Assembly: GCA_035293405.1 (NCBI GenBank)
Contig: DATDOE010000003.1
Coordinates: 1-64,000, forward strand
Source: Gp6-AA40 sp035293405
GTDB taxonomy: Bacteria; Acidobacteriota; Vicinamibacteria; Vicinamibacterales; UBA2999
Direction: 5' to 3'
Length of the DNA: 64,000 nt
In this document: positions 21,313 through 30,125 of the stretch, piece after piece
How the letters are laid out: the number at the start of each line of letters is the position of its first letter
Numbering within the stretch: position 1 is the stretch's first letter
The notes under the pieces: generated by a model
Seen by the model: the letters and a program-made list of their open reading frames with translations, nothing else
The model's database searches: none
Told to the model about the DNA's origin: nothing
Program-made: the position numbers and the translations under genes

Positions 21313-23017
21313 TTATGTCGATGGCCTCAGACGGGTCTCCGCCCGCGCTCGACCGTCGGTCGCCTGCGCGAAGAACAGTTCCCAGGCACTCCGGATGCGC
21401 TCGATTTTCGCGATCGCGGCCGATCCCGCGGTCCTGCCCTTGCCCACCACGAACAGAAGTGCCTGGCGATGGACTTTGACTGAATCGTCCGCCTGGGGCT
21501 GGCGCTGTCCCATGGCCTCGATCACGCTGTTGATCAACACGTCGCGCCGGGTGCCGGTGAATGTCACGCCGACTCTCGGTGCCGAGTCAGCCTCTGCGCC
21601 CGGTTGAACGTTCACCGGGCTCTCGACATAGAACAACGGCGGCACGTCGACGTCGCGAACCAGCCCCATCGCATATTGATCGAGCAGGCTGTACTTCTCC
21701 ACTGCGGCTGTCGTCCTGAAGGCACCGCCGCCGAGATCCTGAATCCGGTTGCCTCCCATGACCGATGCGTCAGAGTTGAAGAAGAAGCTCCAGTGGGCCC
21801 GGTCGCGTCCGAGCAGCGCCGACGAGCGTTGACGGTTGTGATCGGTGAACTCGAGAAACGCCAGCCAGCGGTGTCCGACCTCCTGGCCCATCACGCTCAG
21901 GGTGCTGTTCTCGCCGAGGAACTTCGTCCTCGGGTCGTCGGGACACTTCGACACGTTGTCCATCTGCACGAGACTGCGGAGCCGCCCGAGACTGCCGAAC
22001 AGCGGCGCGTTGTTGAAGGTGTCGAGGCCGATGCCGGCGATCTCATTGGCGATGGTGACCTCGAACGCGAATGCCCCTTCGGAGGTCAGCGTCTCGTCGG
22101 TCCAGATGACGAGCTGATCGTAGGCGTCGGTGTGAGTCCGGTAGAACTTGCGCGAGAGCTCGACGAGATCGAGATCGGGCCGCTGCGCAAAGCGCTCACC
22201 GATCGCGGACCGCAGTGGACGGCGTCGTCGGGATCTCTCCCGGCACACCGGTGTCTTCCTGCCGGTTGATCTGCGCACCACGGCGACCGGCGCGAACGAA
22301 GACCATGCCGCCAGCAGACGGATCGAGATCGGCGAACAACGGCGCGACACGTGGAGCGCCAGACAGCAACCGGCTGACGCTGCGGGCGGTGCTCGCCTTG
22401 TCACCTTCGCCGAAGGTGATGTTGCCGTCGGAGTTGACGAACGCGATCGTTTGCCGACTGCCATAAAAGCTGAAGCCAAACGCCAGCGTCTTCGCCACCA
22501 TGTCATCGTCACTCAGGGTCACGCGGTCTCCGAGCGCCGCTCGGAAAGACGACTCGGTCCTGGAGACGTCGTACCCGCCTCCAGCCCTCGGCACATAGCG
22601 CAGGCCCGTCAACTGCAGGTCGAAGGTGTTCGCGGGTGCGACCAGATCGCCCTCGTCCTGAATGACGGCGACATCGCCGATGTCTTCTGTTGCCCGTGGC
22701 GTGATGACGGCAGACGGCGCGAGGCGTCCCTGTGCCGCGCGATGTTTCCAGAGGACGTCGGCCAGGGTGCCACGTGGATCGGCGTCGCCAATGCTGCCGC
22801 TCGGTTTCACACGCCGCGGCAAACCTGATTGGATCTCAGTGGCAGGTGCGAGGCTCGATGCCGGGCAGGGGTTCTGCGCGGTCACCGGCGGGGACGGCGG
22901 TGGAGGCGCGGGCGTGGGCGTGGGAGTGGCGCCATCGTTGCCTCCTCCGCACGCCGTCGCCATGCTGAGTGCGCCGAGCGCGACGGAGGTTGTGACGGCC
23001 CGTATCAGACGTAGCAT
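21313..23017 (-). pseudogene. Acidobacterial-type lipoprotein, frameshifted
   Basis: One gene read in two frames. The 5' part (start ATG 23017) has a lipoprotein signal with lipobox SMATACGGG, a Pro/Thr spacer and a domain with FGFSFYGSRQTIAFVNSDGNITFGEGD, a pattern of secreted beta-sandwich proteins. Its frame stops at 22196. The 3' part continues in another frame from about 22215 with AIGERFAQRPDLDLVELSRKFY, then VMGQEVGHRWLAFLEFTDH and LLDQYAMGLVRDVDVPPLFYV, to the stop at 21313. The QEVGH segment looks like a degenerate HExxH metalloprotease motif. Some sequence between the two domains also appears shorter than expected. It may be real decay or an assembly indel. Function unknown. Confidence 0.65.
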
Positions 23018-23027
23018 CAAAAGTAGG

Positions 23028-23054
23028 AAGCCCGAGGCTGAGTACCTCGGGCTT
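23028..23054 (-). terminator. Intrinsic terminator after tRNA-Pro
   Basis: On the minus strand a 10-bp perfect stem (AAGCCCGAGG / CCTCGGGCTT) with a 7-nt loop lies about 40 nt beyond the tRNA 3' end and is followed by CCTACTTTTG. This fits a Rho-independent terminator for tRNA-Pro. Confidence 0.75.
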
Positions 23055-23095
23055 CATCGAGCGGCGAGATTCTGGAGGAATGCTCGCAACGAAAT

Positions 23096-23172
<77 letters not shown>

Positions 23173-23181
23173 AAACTTTTG

Positions 23182-23226
23182 TGTTCCACGTTCCCGGTTC
23201 CAGGCTCCGGGTTCGGGTTCGCGTTT
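23182..23226. repeat. GTTCCnGG-type short repeat array
   Basis: Short imperfect units (GTTCCACGTTCCCGGTTCC, GGCTCCGGGTTCGGGTTCGCG) fill the gap between tRNA-Pro and the MerR gene end. The style matches the other intergenic arrays in this window, but there is no second copy of this exact unit here. Confidence 0.4.
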
Positions 23227-23234
23227 ACGTCGTT

Positions 23235-23768
23235 CTATGCACTCGCGCGCTTGTTGCGCTTCGCTGGGCGCGCGGGCTTTCGTGCGCTCGCACGATTGGT
23301 GACGACGGGCGTTTTCGATCGAACCGACATCGCCCGCCGCGCGCCTTTGACGACCGATGGCGGGGGCTCGAGCCGATAGTCGTCCACGACGACGAGTGTA
23401 CCGGGCGCGCTCGACAGCAGCTTCAAGATCGATCGCAGGCCGTCGCGAACGCTGGCGATCCGGGTCCGCGCATCCGAGGCGAGCGCCTCGAGCACCTCCG
23501 CCACCTCGTGGTCGGTGGCGCCGGCCGCCGCCGGTGCGGCGCTTGCCTCGAGCCGCCGTCGCGCACCAGCCAGCGTCAGGCCCTCGCCGAACACGAGCTG
23601 CTTGATCCTCAGCACCTGCTCGACGTCCGACTGACGATACAGGCGCGGGCTCTCAGCCGACTTCTGGACCCCGATCCCCGGGAACTCTTTCTCCCACGAT
23701 CGCAGCACGTAGGGCTGGAGCTGCGCCATCTCGCAGACGTCCGTCGCCTTGTACCACTTCTGGGTCAT
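23235..23768 (-). CDS. MerR-family transcriptional regulator
   Basis: A 177-residue protein: N-terminal MerR winged helix-turn-helix (residues about 5-75; KWYKATDVCEMAQLQPYVLRSWEKEF, PRLYRQSDVEQVLRIKQL), a short central helix for dimerisation, and a basic C-terminal tail (SARKPARPAKRNKRASA). The sensing domain is absent, as in the small MerR proteins (HTH_17/'PrmC-adjacent' type) often found beside tRNA or IHF genes. The start is ATG 23768, preferred over GTG 23774 because TATACT ends 8 nt before it. It may control local or envelope genes; target unknown. Confidence 0.85.
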   Translation of the reverse strand: MTQKWYKATDVCEMAQLQPYVLRSWEKEFPGIGVQKSAESPRLYRQSDVEQVLRIKQLVFGEGLTLAGARRRLEASAAPAAAGATDHEVAEVLEALASDARTRIASVRDGLRSILKLLSSAPGTLVVVDDYRLEPPPSVVKGARRAMSVRSKTPVVTNRASARKPARPAKRNKRASA

Positions 23769-23776
23769 GGCCACTC

Positions 23777-23782
23777 AGTATA
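23777..23782 (-). promoter_or_regulatory. -10 box TATACT, leaderless start candidate
   Basis: On the minus strand TATACT lies 8 nt before ATG 23768 with no Shine-Dalgarno, placing the transcript start at or close to the start codon. Confidence 0.55.
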
Positions 23783-23852
23783 ACAGCAGGAACCTGAACT
23801 GGTTCATGGGTTTCCGGGCTTCATCAGCACACGAGGTCTCGTCCAAACGGTT

Positions 23853-24175
23853 TCAGCGGCGACGGGAACTCCCCGAGCCTCGCGAGCCTGGCGATCCCTT
23901 TCCCGAACCTCGTGAGCTCTTCGAGCCTCCCGAACCCTTTGAGCCTCGTGAACCGGTTGAGCCTCGTGAACCTCTTGAACCCCTTGGGCCTGTTGGGCCC
24001 CTGGAGCCTTTGGAACCTTTCGAACCTTTCGAACCTTTCGAACCTTTCGAACCCTTCGAACCCTTTGAATCTCGAGAGCCCTTTGAGCCCTCTGGACGTT
24101 TAGCAGCCTTTGAAACCTTTGAGCCCTCTGAACCTTTAGCACCTTTGGAACCCTTGGAGCTCCCTGAACCTTTCG
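23853..24175 (-). repeat. 9-bp minisatellite encoding (Lys-Gly-Ser)n tail of Der
   Basis: Read on the plus strand, units such as CCTTTCGAA and CCCTTCGAA repeat in register (for example six consecutive copies at about 24014-24067) and diverge towards both ends. All changes keep the 9-bp register, so the coding frame is preserved through the array. Confidence 0.9.
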
Positions 24176-25565
24176 ACCGCTTGGCCCGAACGTGGATCCG
24201 GATCGGTGTCCCTTCGAACCCGAACTCCTCTCGCAGCTTGTTCTCGAGATACCGCTGATATGAGAAGTGAAAGGTCGTGGCCACGTTGGTGAAGAAGACG
24301 AACGTGGGCGGCGCGACTCCCGTCTGCGCGCCATAGAGAATCCGGACGTGCCGGCGTCCGGGACTGGCCGGCGGATGCTCGGCTGTCACACGCTCGAGGA
24401 ACTTGTTCAGCTCGGGCGTCTTGACGCGCTTCCGGCGCGACTCCCCGACTTTGTCGATGCGCTCGAGAAGCCGTGGCGTGCGTTCGCCCGTCGCCGCCGA
24501 GATGTGGAGCACGGTTGCGTAGTCGAGGAACTTGAGCTGCCGTCGCAGCGCCTCGTCGAAGCCCTTGACGAAGTCGGGACCCTGGTCCTTCATCAGATCC
24601 CACTTATTGGCGACGATGATGACGCCCCGTCCGGCGCGATCGGCTTCGCCAGCGATGGCCGCGTCCTGGTCGGTGGCCCCTTCCACGGCATCGATGACCA
24701 GCACCACGACGTCGGCGCCTTCAATTGCCCGCCGCGCCAGAAGCACGCTGACCATCTCGACCTGGCCGCCGCCATGCACCCGACCGGCTTTCCTGATGCC
24801 GGCGGTGTCCACGATGCGGAATGTCCGGCGGTGCCAGGTCAGCATCGTATCGACCGCGTCTCTGGTCGTCCCCGGAACTTCGCTGACGATCATGCGCTCT
24901 TCTCGAAGCAACCGATTGACCAGCGACGACTTGCCCGCGTTGGGACGGCCGACGATGGCGACCGATACTTCCGCGGTCTTCTGACTGTCGATGACGCGCG
25001 GCTCCTCGTCCTCGTCGCGTGCTGACTCGTCAATCTCGTCAGATGGGGCGCGGCCGCTTCGTGGCAGCGCCTCGACAATGGCCTCGAGCAGATCGCCGAT
25101 ACCTTCGCCATGCTCGGCGGCAATCTCGAACACCGGGTCGAATCCAAGTTGATAGAACTCCATCGCGCCGGTGCGGGCCCGGTGGTCGTCGGTCTTGTTG
25201 ATGGCCAGCAGCGCGGGCTTGTTGGCTGCGCGGACAGCCTGGGCGACGTCGCGATCGCCTGCGATCAGCCCTTCGCGTCCATCCACGACAATCACAATGA
25301 GATCCGCCTCGCCGATCGCGCGCCGCCCGCGCTCGAGGACGACCGCGTGCATCGGATCTTCGCTCGCCCCGAACATGCCGCCGGTGTCGGTCAACTCGAA
25401 GCGGGCGCCCTGCCACTCGACCGGCTGAGAAAGCACGTCGCGCGTGGTGCCCGGAATGGCCGTCACGATCGCACGCCTCGTCTTCGTCAGGCGATTGAAG
25501 AGCGTCGATTTCCCAACGTTGGGGCGGCCAACGAGGACCACGGATGACAGGGGTTTTGGCGACAA
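23853..25565 (-). CDS. der: Ribosome-assembly GTPase Der (EngA) with repeat tail
   Basis: A double-GTPase protein needed for 50S subunit maturation. First G domain: GRPNVGKST, then DTGG, NKTD. Second: GRPNAGKSS, DTAG, NKWD. The KH-like domain follows (RHVRILYGAQTGVAPPTFVFF, LRGEF-like LREEFGFEGTPIRIHVRAK). Normal Der ends near there. This protein continues for about 105 residues of Lys-Gly-Ser/Arg-Gly-Ser repeats (KGSKGSKGS..., then RGSRGSTGS), encoded by 9-bp tandem units. The start is uncertain: TTG 25565 gives a normal N-terminus (SPKPLSSVVLVGRPNVG); the longer frame would run through the HU promoter. Total about 570 residues. Divergent from HU. Confidence 0.93.
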   Translation of the reverse strand: MSPKPLSSVVLVGRPNVGKSTLFNRLTKTRRAIVTAIPGTTRDVLSQPVEWQGARFELTDTGGMFGASEDPMHAVVLERGRRAIGEADLIVIVVDGREGLIAGDRDVAQAVRAANKPALLAINKTDDHRARTGAMEFYQLGFDPVFEIAAEHGEGIGDLLEAIVEALPRSGRAPSDEIDESARDEDEEPRVIDSQKTAEVSVAIVGRPNAGKSSLVNRLLREERMIVSEVPGTTRDAVDTMLTWHRRTFRIVDTAGIRKAGRVHGGGQVEMVSVLLARRAIEGADVVVLVIDAVEGATDQDAAIAGEADRAGRGVIIVANKWDLMKDQGPDFVKGFDEALRRQLKFLDYATVLHISAATGERTPRLLERIDKVGESRRKRVKTPELNKFLERVTAEHPPASPGRRHVRILYGAQTGVAPPTFVFFTNVATTFHFSYQRYLENKLREEFGFEGTPIRIHVRAKRSKGSGSSKGSKGAKGSEGSKVSKAAKRPEGSKGSRDSKGSKGSKGSKGSKGSKGSKGSRGPTGPRGSRGSRGSTGSRGSKGSGGSKSSRGSGKGSPGSRGSGSSRRR

Positions 25566-25577
25566 TGGCGGCTTTTG

Positions 25578-25606
25578 TTGACAGGCTAAGTGATTATTTT
25601 TATAGT
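25578..25606 (+). promoter_or_regulatory. Near-consensus sigma70 promoter of HU gene
   Basis: A perfect TTGACA -35 (25578-25583), a 17-bp spacer and TATAGT -10 (25601-25606) lie 34 bp before the HU start codon. The A/T-rich spacer stands out in this GC-rich DNA, as expected for a strongly expressed gene. Confidence 0.85.
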
Positions 25607-25639
25607 AGTTACAGAGTTTTACTGCGAGGCGCCCCACGC

Positions 25640-25909
25640 ATGATCAAGGTCGACATCGTCAACGAGGTTTCGAAGATCGCCGACATCACCAAGGTCAAGG
25701 CCGAGGTGGCCGTCGATGCCGTCTTCGACGCCATGCGTCTGTCCATGCAGCGGGGGGATCGCATCGAGCTGCGCGGATTTGGGGTCTTCCAGGTCAAACC
25801 TCGGAAGCGCGGCATCGGCCGCAACCCGCGGACGGGCAAGGAAGTACGCATCCCGCCCGGTCGCACGATCCGGTTCAAGCCCGGCAAAGACCTCCAGAAT
25901 ATCGGGTAA
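25640..25909 (+). CDS. HU/IHF-family DNA-binding protein
   Basis: An 89-residue nucleoid protein. It shows the helical dimerisation part (residues 1-45), the beta-arm entry GFGVFQVKPRKRG, and the arm/C-terminal signature GRNPRTGKEVRIPPGRTIRFKPGKDL, the HU/IHF hallmark with the arm-tip Asn-Pro. It bends DNA and compacts the chromosome. ATG 25640 was chosen over upstream in-frame codons because the protein then begins MIKVDIVNEV, the normal HU N-terminus, and the promoter ends just upstream. A GAGG lies about 12 nt before the start. Confidence 0.95.
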   Translation: MIKVDIVNEVSKIADITKVKAEVAVDAVFDAMRLSMQRGDRIELRGFGVFQVKPRKRGIGRNPRTGKEVRIPPGRTIRFKPGKDLQNIG

Positions 25910-25943
25910 TCGCCCGTCATGGGCTCTTCTTTTCACACCATTC

Positions 25944-26906
25944 GTGTCTGAGATCCGCCTGCCAGAGGAGCCGCCGCCACCGCCGTACGTCATGCCGTCG
26001 GTGGTGCACCATCCGCGCGAGTCGGTGTGGCGCTACGTCGCGCTGTTCCTCCTGACAGTTGCGACGACCACGATGGCCGGGGCGGGGCACTATCTGAGCT
26101 TCTCCCTGGGATTTACCGGCGGCCAGAACCCCTTCTCCACGTCTCAGCTCATGGTGCTTGGACTCTGGTACAGCGTCTCGATCCTCGCGATCCTCGGGGC
26201 CCACGAGTTCGGGCACTACTTCGCCTGCCGATACTACGGCGTCAACGTCTCGCTGCCCTATTTTCTTCCAGTGCCGCTGCCGCTCACAGGTACGCTGGGT
26301 GCCTTCATTCGCATTCGACAACAGATTCAGAGCAAGCGCCAGCTGTTCGACATCGGCATCGCCGGACCCATCGCCGGCTTCCTGGTGGCGGTGCCGGTGT
26401 TGATGATCGGCATGTATCTCTCACGGGTCATCGAGATCCCCAAGACCTTCAACGGTGAGGTCTACAACCTCGGCGAGCCGCTGTTGTTCAAGGCGGCGTC
26501 CTGGCTGACCTTCGGGCCTCTCGCCGATGGCTTCACCGTGAACATGCACCCGATGGCGTTTGGCGCGTGGTTCGGACTGCTGGCCACGGCGCTCAACCTG
26601 TTCCCCATGGGTCAGCTCGATGGCGGGCACATTTCCTACGCCGTGTTCGGCCGCAAGAGCACGATCGTCACCGCCGTCACCGTCGTGTGCCTCATCGGCC
26701 TGACGTTCATCTCGATGTGGTGGATCGTGTGGACGGTGCTGACGGTGGGGATGATGCTGACCTTCGGCATTCAGCATCCGCAGACATACGACGAGGCCGT
26801 GCCGCTCGACGGCCCGCGCCTGTGGTTGGCCGCGTTCGCCCTGCTGATGTTCATCGTGTGTTTTTCACCAGCGCCGATCGAGCCGTTGAATCTGGTAACC
26901 CGGTAA
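25944..26906 (+). CDS. Site-2 protease family (M50) membrane metalloprotease
   Basis: A 320-residue polytopic protein of the M50 intramembrane-protease family. The zinc motif HEFGH occurs in ILGAHEFGHYFACRYYGV inside a transmembrane helix. The second site NLFPMGQLDGGHI (NxxPxxxLDGG) supplies the third ligand Asp. About seven hydrophobic helices are visible (WRYVALFLLTVATTTMAG, GPIAGFLVAVPVLMIGMYL, TAVTVVCLIGLTFISMWWIVW, LWLAAFALLMFIVC). No PDZ is present, so it resembles plant EGY/FtsH-independent S2P-like proteases rather than RseP. GTG 25944 is the likely start (MSEIRLPEEPP); ATG 25992 is an alternative. It follows HU by 34 bp and may be co-transcribed. Its TAA stop touches a repeat element. 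Confidence 0.88.
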   Translation: MSEIRLPEEPPPPPYVMPSVVHHPRESVWRYVALFLLTVATTTMAGAGHYLSFSLGFTGGQNPFSTSQLMVLGLWYSVSILAILGAHEFGHYFACRYYGVNVSLPYFLPVPLPLTGTLGAFIRIRQQIQSKRQLFDIGIAGPIAGFLVAVPVLMIGMYLSRVIEIPKTFNGEVYNLGEPLLFKAASWLTFGPLADGFTVNMHPMAFGAWFGLLATALNLFPMGQLDGGHISYAVFGRKSTIVTAVTVVCLIGLTFISMWWIVWTVLTVGMMLTFGIQHPQTYDEAVPLDGPRLWLAAFALLMFIVCFSPAPIEPLNLVTR

Positions 26907-27000
26907 TTCAAAACTCAAAACGCAAAACTCAAACACTGCTTGGTGCAACTTCACGTGTGAGTTGAAAACCGTGTTTGAGTTTTGAGTTCTCAATTTTGAG
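26907..27000. repeat. Intergenic inverted-repeat element, family A (copy 2)
   Basis: Contains ACTCAAAACGCAAAACTCAA followed by ACACTG on the left, and GTGTTTGAGTTTTGAGTTC on the right. The inner arms GAGTTTTG/CAAAACTC and CAAACAC/GTGTTTG are complementary. The element fills exactly the space between the TAA stop of the M50 protease and the stop codon of convergent priA (27001-27003). It could act as a bidirectional terminator. Confidence 0.85.
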
Positions 27001-29241
27001 TTAGAGCACCGACAGGGGATCCACATCCACCGTCACGCGCCGCCGCACCTCCGGCATCTCGGCGAGCACGGCCTTCAGCGCGTTGCGCATCTCGGCGCGG
27101 CGTGTGCCCTTCAGGAAAAACTGAACGCGATGTTCTCCGCGGAGCCGGCCGAGCGGAGCGGGGGCGGGGCCCAGGATGATGATGCCCGCGGCAGCAGCCC
27201 CTGGACCGAGCAGGCGCACGATCTCGGTGGCTGTCTGCATCGCCTCGTCGAATGTGCGTCCCCGAACGACGGCATTGATCAAGGCCACCATCGGCGGATA
27301 GCGCATGCCACGGCGGTACGACAGCTCGCGCTCGAAGAACGCGGGATAGTCCTGCCGGCAGGCGAGCTGGATGCTGTAGTGCTCTGGGTAAAGCGTCTGC
27401 ACGATCGCTTCACCGGTGCGCTCGCCGCGCCCGGCGCGCCCCGAGACCTGCGTGAGCAGCTGAAAGGTCCGTTCCGAGGCGCGAAAGTCGGCGAGGCCGA
27501 GGCCCACGTCGGCGGAGATGACCCCCACCAGCGTGACCCGCGGGAAGTCGTGCCCTTTGGCGATCATCTGCGTGCCGACCAGGATATCGAGCTCGCCGGC
27601 GGCAAAGCCCGACAGCAGCGCCGTGAGCGCGCCCTTGCGACGCACTGAGTCGCGGTCGACGCGGCCGATCCGCGCTTCGGGAAACCTCCCGCGCAGGTCC
27701 TGCTCCACCTTCTCCGTGCCAAACCCCGCCTGCTGCAGGTACGGTGCTGCGCACTTGCGGCATGCCTTCGGCACCATCATCGAGTAGTTGCAGTAGTGGC
27801 AGCGCGCCCTCCACCCGTTGCGCGCGGTGTGGACCGTCAACGAGATCGTGCAGTTGGGGCACTCGAACGTATCGCCGCACTGGCGACAGAACACCGACGT
27901 CGCGTAGCCACGCCGATTGAGCAGGATCAGCGCCTGCTCCTGTCGAGTCAGACGATCGGCGACGGCCGAGGCAAGGTCGCGGCTGATCACGACGTCGGGG
28001 CCCTGGTCCGCGTATTCCTCGCGCATGTTGACCAGGCGCACGGCCGCCATCGGTCGATCGAGGACTCGCCGCTCGAGCGTCGCACGCGCGTACTTGCCGG
28101 ACACCGCATGCTGATAGCTCTCCATCGACGGGGTCGCCGATCCCAGAACCACCAGCGCCTTCTCTCGCGTCGCGCGGACAATCGCGACATCGCGCCCGTG
28201 ATAGCGCGGGGCCTCTTCCTGCTTGTACGAGGTGTCGTGCTCCTCGTCCACGATGATGAGCCCGAGGCGAGAGAGGGGTGCAAAAACGGCCGACCGTGTG
28301 CCGATGACGAGGTCCACATCGCCTCGACGGATGCGGTGCCACTGGTCGTGCCGCTCGCCGTCGGAGAGGGCGCTGTGCTGGATCGCGACCCGCTCGCCAA
28401 ACGTGCCGCGGAAGATCGCCGCGATCGCCGGCGTGAGCGCGATCTCGGGCACCATGAGCAGCGTCTGGCGCCCTGACTGCCGCTGGCGCGCCGCCAGGCG
28501 AAGGTAGATCTCCGTCTTGCCGCTGCCGGTGACGCCATGGAGCAGGGCCACGTGAAACGCCGCGGCGTCGGCCAGCAAGGCGAGCTGGTCGAACGCCGCG
28601 GCTTGTTCGGACGTGAGCTGACGAGCCTCGTCATACGGCCGCTCGGGCATTGCCGCGCGCTCGAAGGGGTCGCGCTCATCGGCCTCGGACCGCAGGGTCA
28701 CAAGGCCTCGCGCCGCCAGTCGGCCCAGCACTTCAGCGCTGATGCCACGATCGCGCAGGTCGGAGAGGGGCACGCCCACGCCGGCCGCGGCAAGCACCTC
28801 CAGCGCGGCCGTCTGCTTGGGGGTCAGAGCTGGGGTCAGAGCTGGGGTCAGAGCTGGGGTCAGACCCCAGGCGAGGCCGTGGGCGGTAATGGTGGCCACC
28901 CGGCGGGTCTTGAACGCCGAGGCCCTGGCCGTTGCGCCGGGGGGCATCGCCACGGCGATGGCGTCGCCGATGCCGGCCAGGTAGTACTCGGCCACCCATC
29001 GACACAGATCGACAACCCCGGCCGGCAGGAACGGCTCCCGATCGACGACCTCGACCAGGTCCTTGATCGTCTCCGGTGCCGGCATCCCGGCACCGTCGCC
29101 GATGACGCAGCCGGTCAGGGTGCGCGAGCCGACAGGCACGCGCACGCGGGCGCCGATCACTGGTGGCTCGAGGTGTTCAGGAACGCGGTACGTGAGCAGA
29201 TCGAGAAAGGGAACGGGGACGGCGACGGAGACTAAACGCAC
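27001..29241 (-). CDS. priA: Primosomal helicase PriA
   Basis: A 746-residue replication-restart helicase. The N-terminal 3'-DNA-binding domain is at 1-110. The superfamily-2 helicase core has Walker A GVTGSGKT (236-243), Walker B DEEH (332-335, VDEEHDTSYKQEEAPRYHGRD) and motif III GSATPS. The zinc-binding insert has eight Cys (452, 455, 461, 464, 481, 484, 493, 496). The C-terminal helicase lobe contains GTQMIAKGHDFPRV. Between the DNA-binding and helicase parts a (ALTP)n repeat at about 127-141 is encoded by a 12-bp DNA repeat and is not a normal PriA feature. It is the last gene of the minus-strand run, 15 bp after udg. Confidence 0.95.
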   Translation of the reverse strand: MRLVSVAVPVPFLDLLTYRVPEHLEPPVIGARVRVPVGSRTLTGCVIGDGAGMPAPETIKDLVEVVDREPFLPAGVVDLCRWVAEYYLAGIGDAIAVAMPPGATARASAFKTRRVATITAHGLAWGLTPALTPALTPALTPKQTAALEVLAAAGVGVPLSDLRDRGISAEVLGRLAARGLVTLRSEADERDPFERAAMPERPYDEARQLTSEQAAAFDQLALLADAAAFHVALLHGVTGSGKTEIYLRLAARQRQSGRQTLLMVPEIALTPAIAAIFRGTFGERVAIQHSALSDGERHDQWHRIRRGDVDLVIGTRSAVFAPLSRLGLIIVDEEHDTSYKQEEAPRYHGRDVAIVRATREKALVVLGSATPSMESYQHAVSGKYARATLERRVLDRPMAAVRLVNMREEYADQGPDVVISRDLASAVADRLTRQEQALILLNRRGYATSVFCRQCGDTFECPNCTISLTVHTARNGWRARCHYCNYSMMVPKACRKCAAPYLQQAGFGTEKVEQDLRGRFPEARIGRVDRDSVRRKGALTALLSGFAAGELDILVGTQMIAKGHDFPRVTLVGVISADVGLGLADFRASERTFQLLTQVSGRAGRGERTGEAIVQTLYPEHYSIQLACRQDYPAFFERELSYRRGMRYPPMVALINAVVRGRTFDEAMQTATEIVRLLGPGAAAAGIIILGPAPAPLGRLRGEHRVQFFLKGTRRAEMRNALKAVLAEMPEVRRRVTVDVDPLSVL
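28819..28866 (-). repeat. 12-bp tandem repeat inside priA
   Basis: Four copies of TGGGGTCAGAGC-like 12-mers (first and last each with one change) lie in frame and encode Ala-Leu-Thr-Pro repeats. Confidence 0.9.
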
Positions 29242-29256
29242 ATCAATTCGCGTGAC

Positions 29257-30123
29257 TCACTTCTGATCCGCGCCCTGCGTGAGGATGGTGCGGACTCGTT
29301 TCATATCATCCCAGACCTCGCGCTTGGCTGACGGATTCCGCAGCAGGTACGCGGGGTGGTAGGTGGGCATCAGTATCGCGTCGCGGTATTTGTACTCGCG
29401 GCCGCGAATCCTGGTGATCGGATCGGTGCTCTTCAGCAGCGACTGCGCGGCGAACTTCCCCAGCGCCACGATCACCTTGGGCTTCACGATATCGATCTGC
29501 CGGAACAGAAACGGCTCGCACTGCTCGACTTCGTCCGGCTCGGGGTTGCGGTTCTGCGGCGGCCGGCACTTGATCACGTTGGCAATATACACATCGTCGC
29601 GCGTCATGCCGATCGCTTCGATGATCTTCGTCAGGAGCTGCCCCGCCCGGCCCACGAACGGTTCGCCCTGAATGTCTTCGTCGCCACCCGGCGCCTCACC
29701 GACGAACATCAGATCGGCGTTCGCGTTGCCGACGCCAAAGACCACCTGACGACGGCCGAGCGTGTGCAGCTTGCAACGGCTGCACTGAGGACCGATCTCG
29801 ACACGGAGCGCGGCGAGCGCGTCACCTTGTGAACTGAACATCCTCATTGGCTCAGAAGGTCCCGGCGGGTCGCGGCGATCCGGCTCCCGGGGCTCGGGCG
29901 GTTCTCGTTCAGGAGGCCGTCGTGGCTCAGGGGGATCTCGGGATTCAACGCGTTCTGTGAGGGCCGAAGGTTCCGCGGGTGCAGGAGGGTCGACAGGTTC
30001 AGGAGGGTCGGTCGGCTCCGGAGGTGCCTGGGAACGTGTGCGCCACTCCGCGTCGCGGCGGAAGCCGTCGACGCCGAGCTCGCCGAAGAACTCGAGATGG
30101 GCCCGAAACTCGTCAGCAGACAC
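29257..30123 (-). CDS. udg: Family 4 uracil-DNA glycosylase (Fe-S)
   Basis: A 288-residue protein. The C-terminal about 190 residues are a type-4 UDG that removes uracil from DNA. Motifs: GEAPGGDEDIQGEPFVGRAG (uracil-binding loop), four Cys for the [4Fe-4S] cluster (Cys114 and Cys117 in CSRC, Cys186 in KCRPPQNRNP, Cys202 in QCEPF), and MPTYHPAYLLR (DNA-binding His). The N-terminus (about 30-92) is a Pro/Glu/Arg-rich low-complexity linker (PPEPTDPPEP, REPPEPREP) from imperfect DNA repeats, not part of the normal enzyme. A short helical segment precedes it. It follows coaBC by 2 bp. Confidence 0.93.
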   Translation of the reverse strand: MSADEFRAHLEFFGELGVDGFRRDAEWRTRSQAPPEPTDPPEPVDPPAPAEPSALTERVESRDPPEPRRPPEREPPEPREPDRRDPPGPSEPMRMFSSQGDALAALRVEIGPQCSRCKLHTLGRRQVVFGVGNANADLMFVGEAPGGDEDIQGEPFVGRAGQLLTKIIEAIGMTRDDVYIANVIKCRPPQNRNPEPDEVEQCEPFLFRQIDIVKPKVIVALGKFAAQSLLKSTDPITRIRGREYKYRDAILMPTYHPAYLLRNPSAKREVWDDMKRVRTILTQGADQK

Positions 30124-30125
30124 GA

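Noticed and set aside
23749..24258. A Glu-Pro-Phe-rich plus-strand frame
   Set aside because: It is the reverse reading of the Der (Lys-Gly-Ser) minisatellite; repeats keep both strands open.
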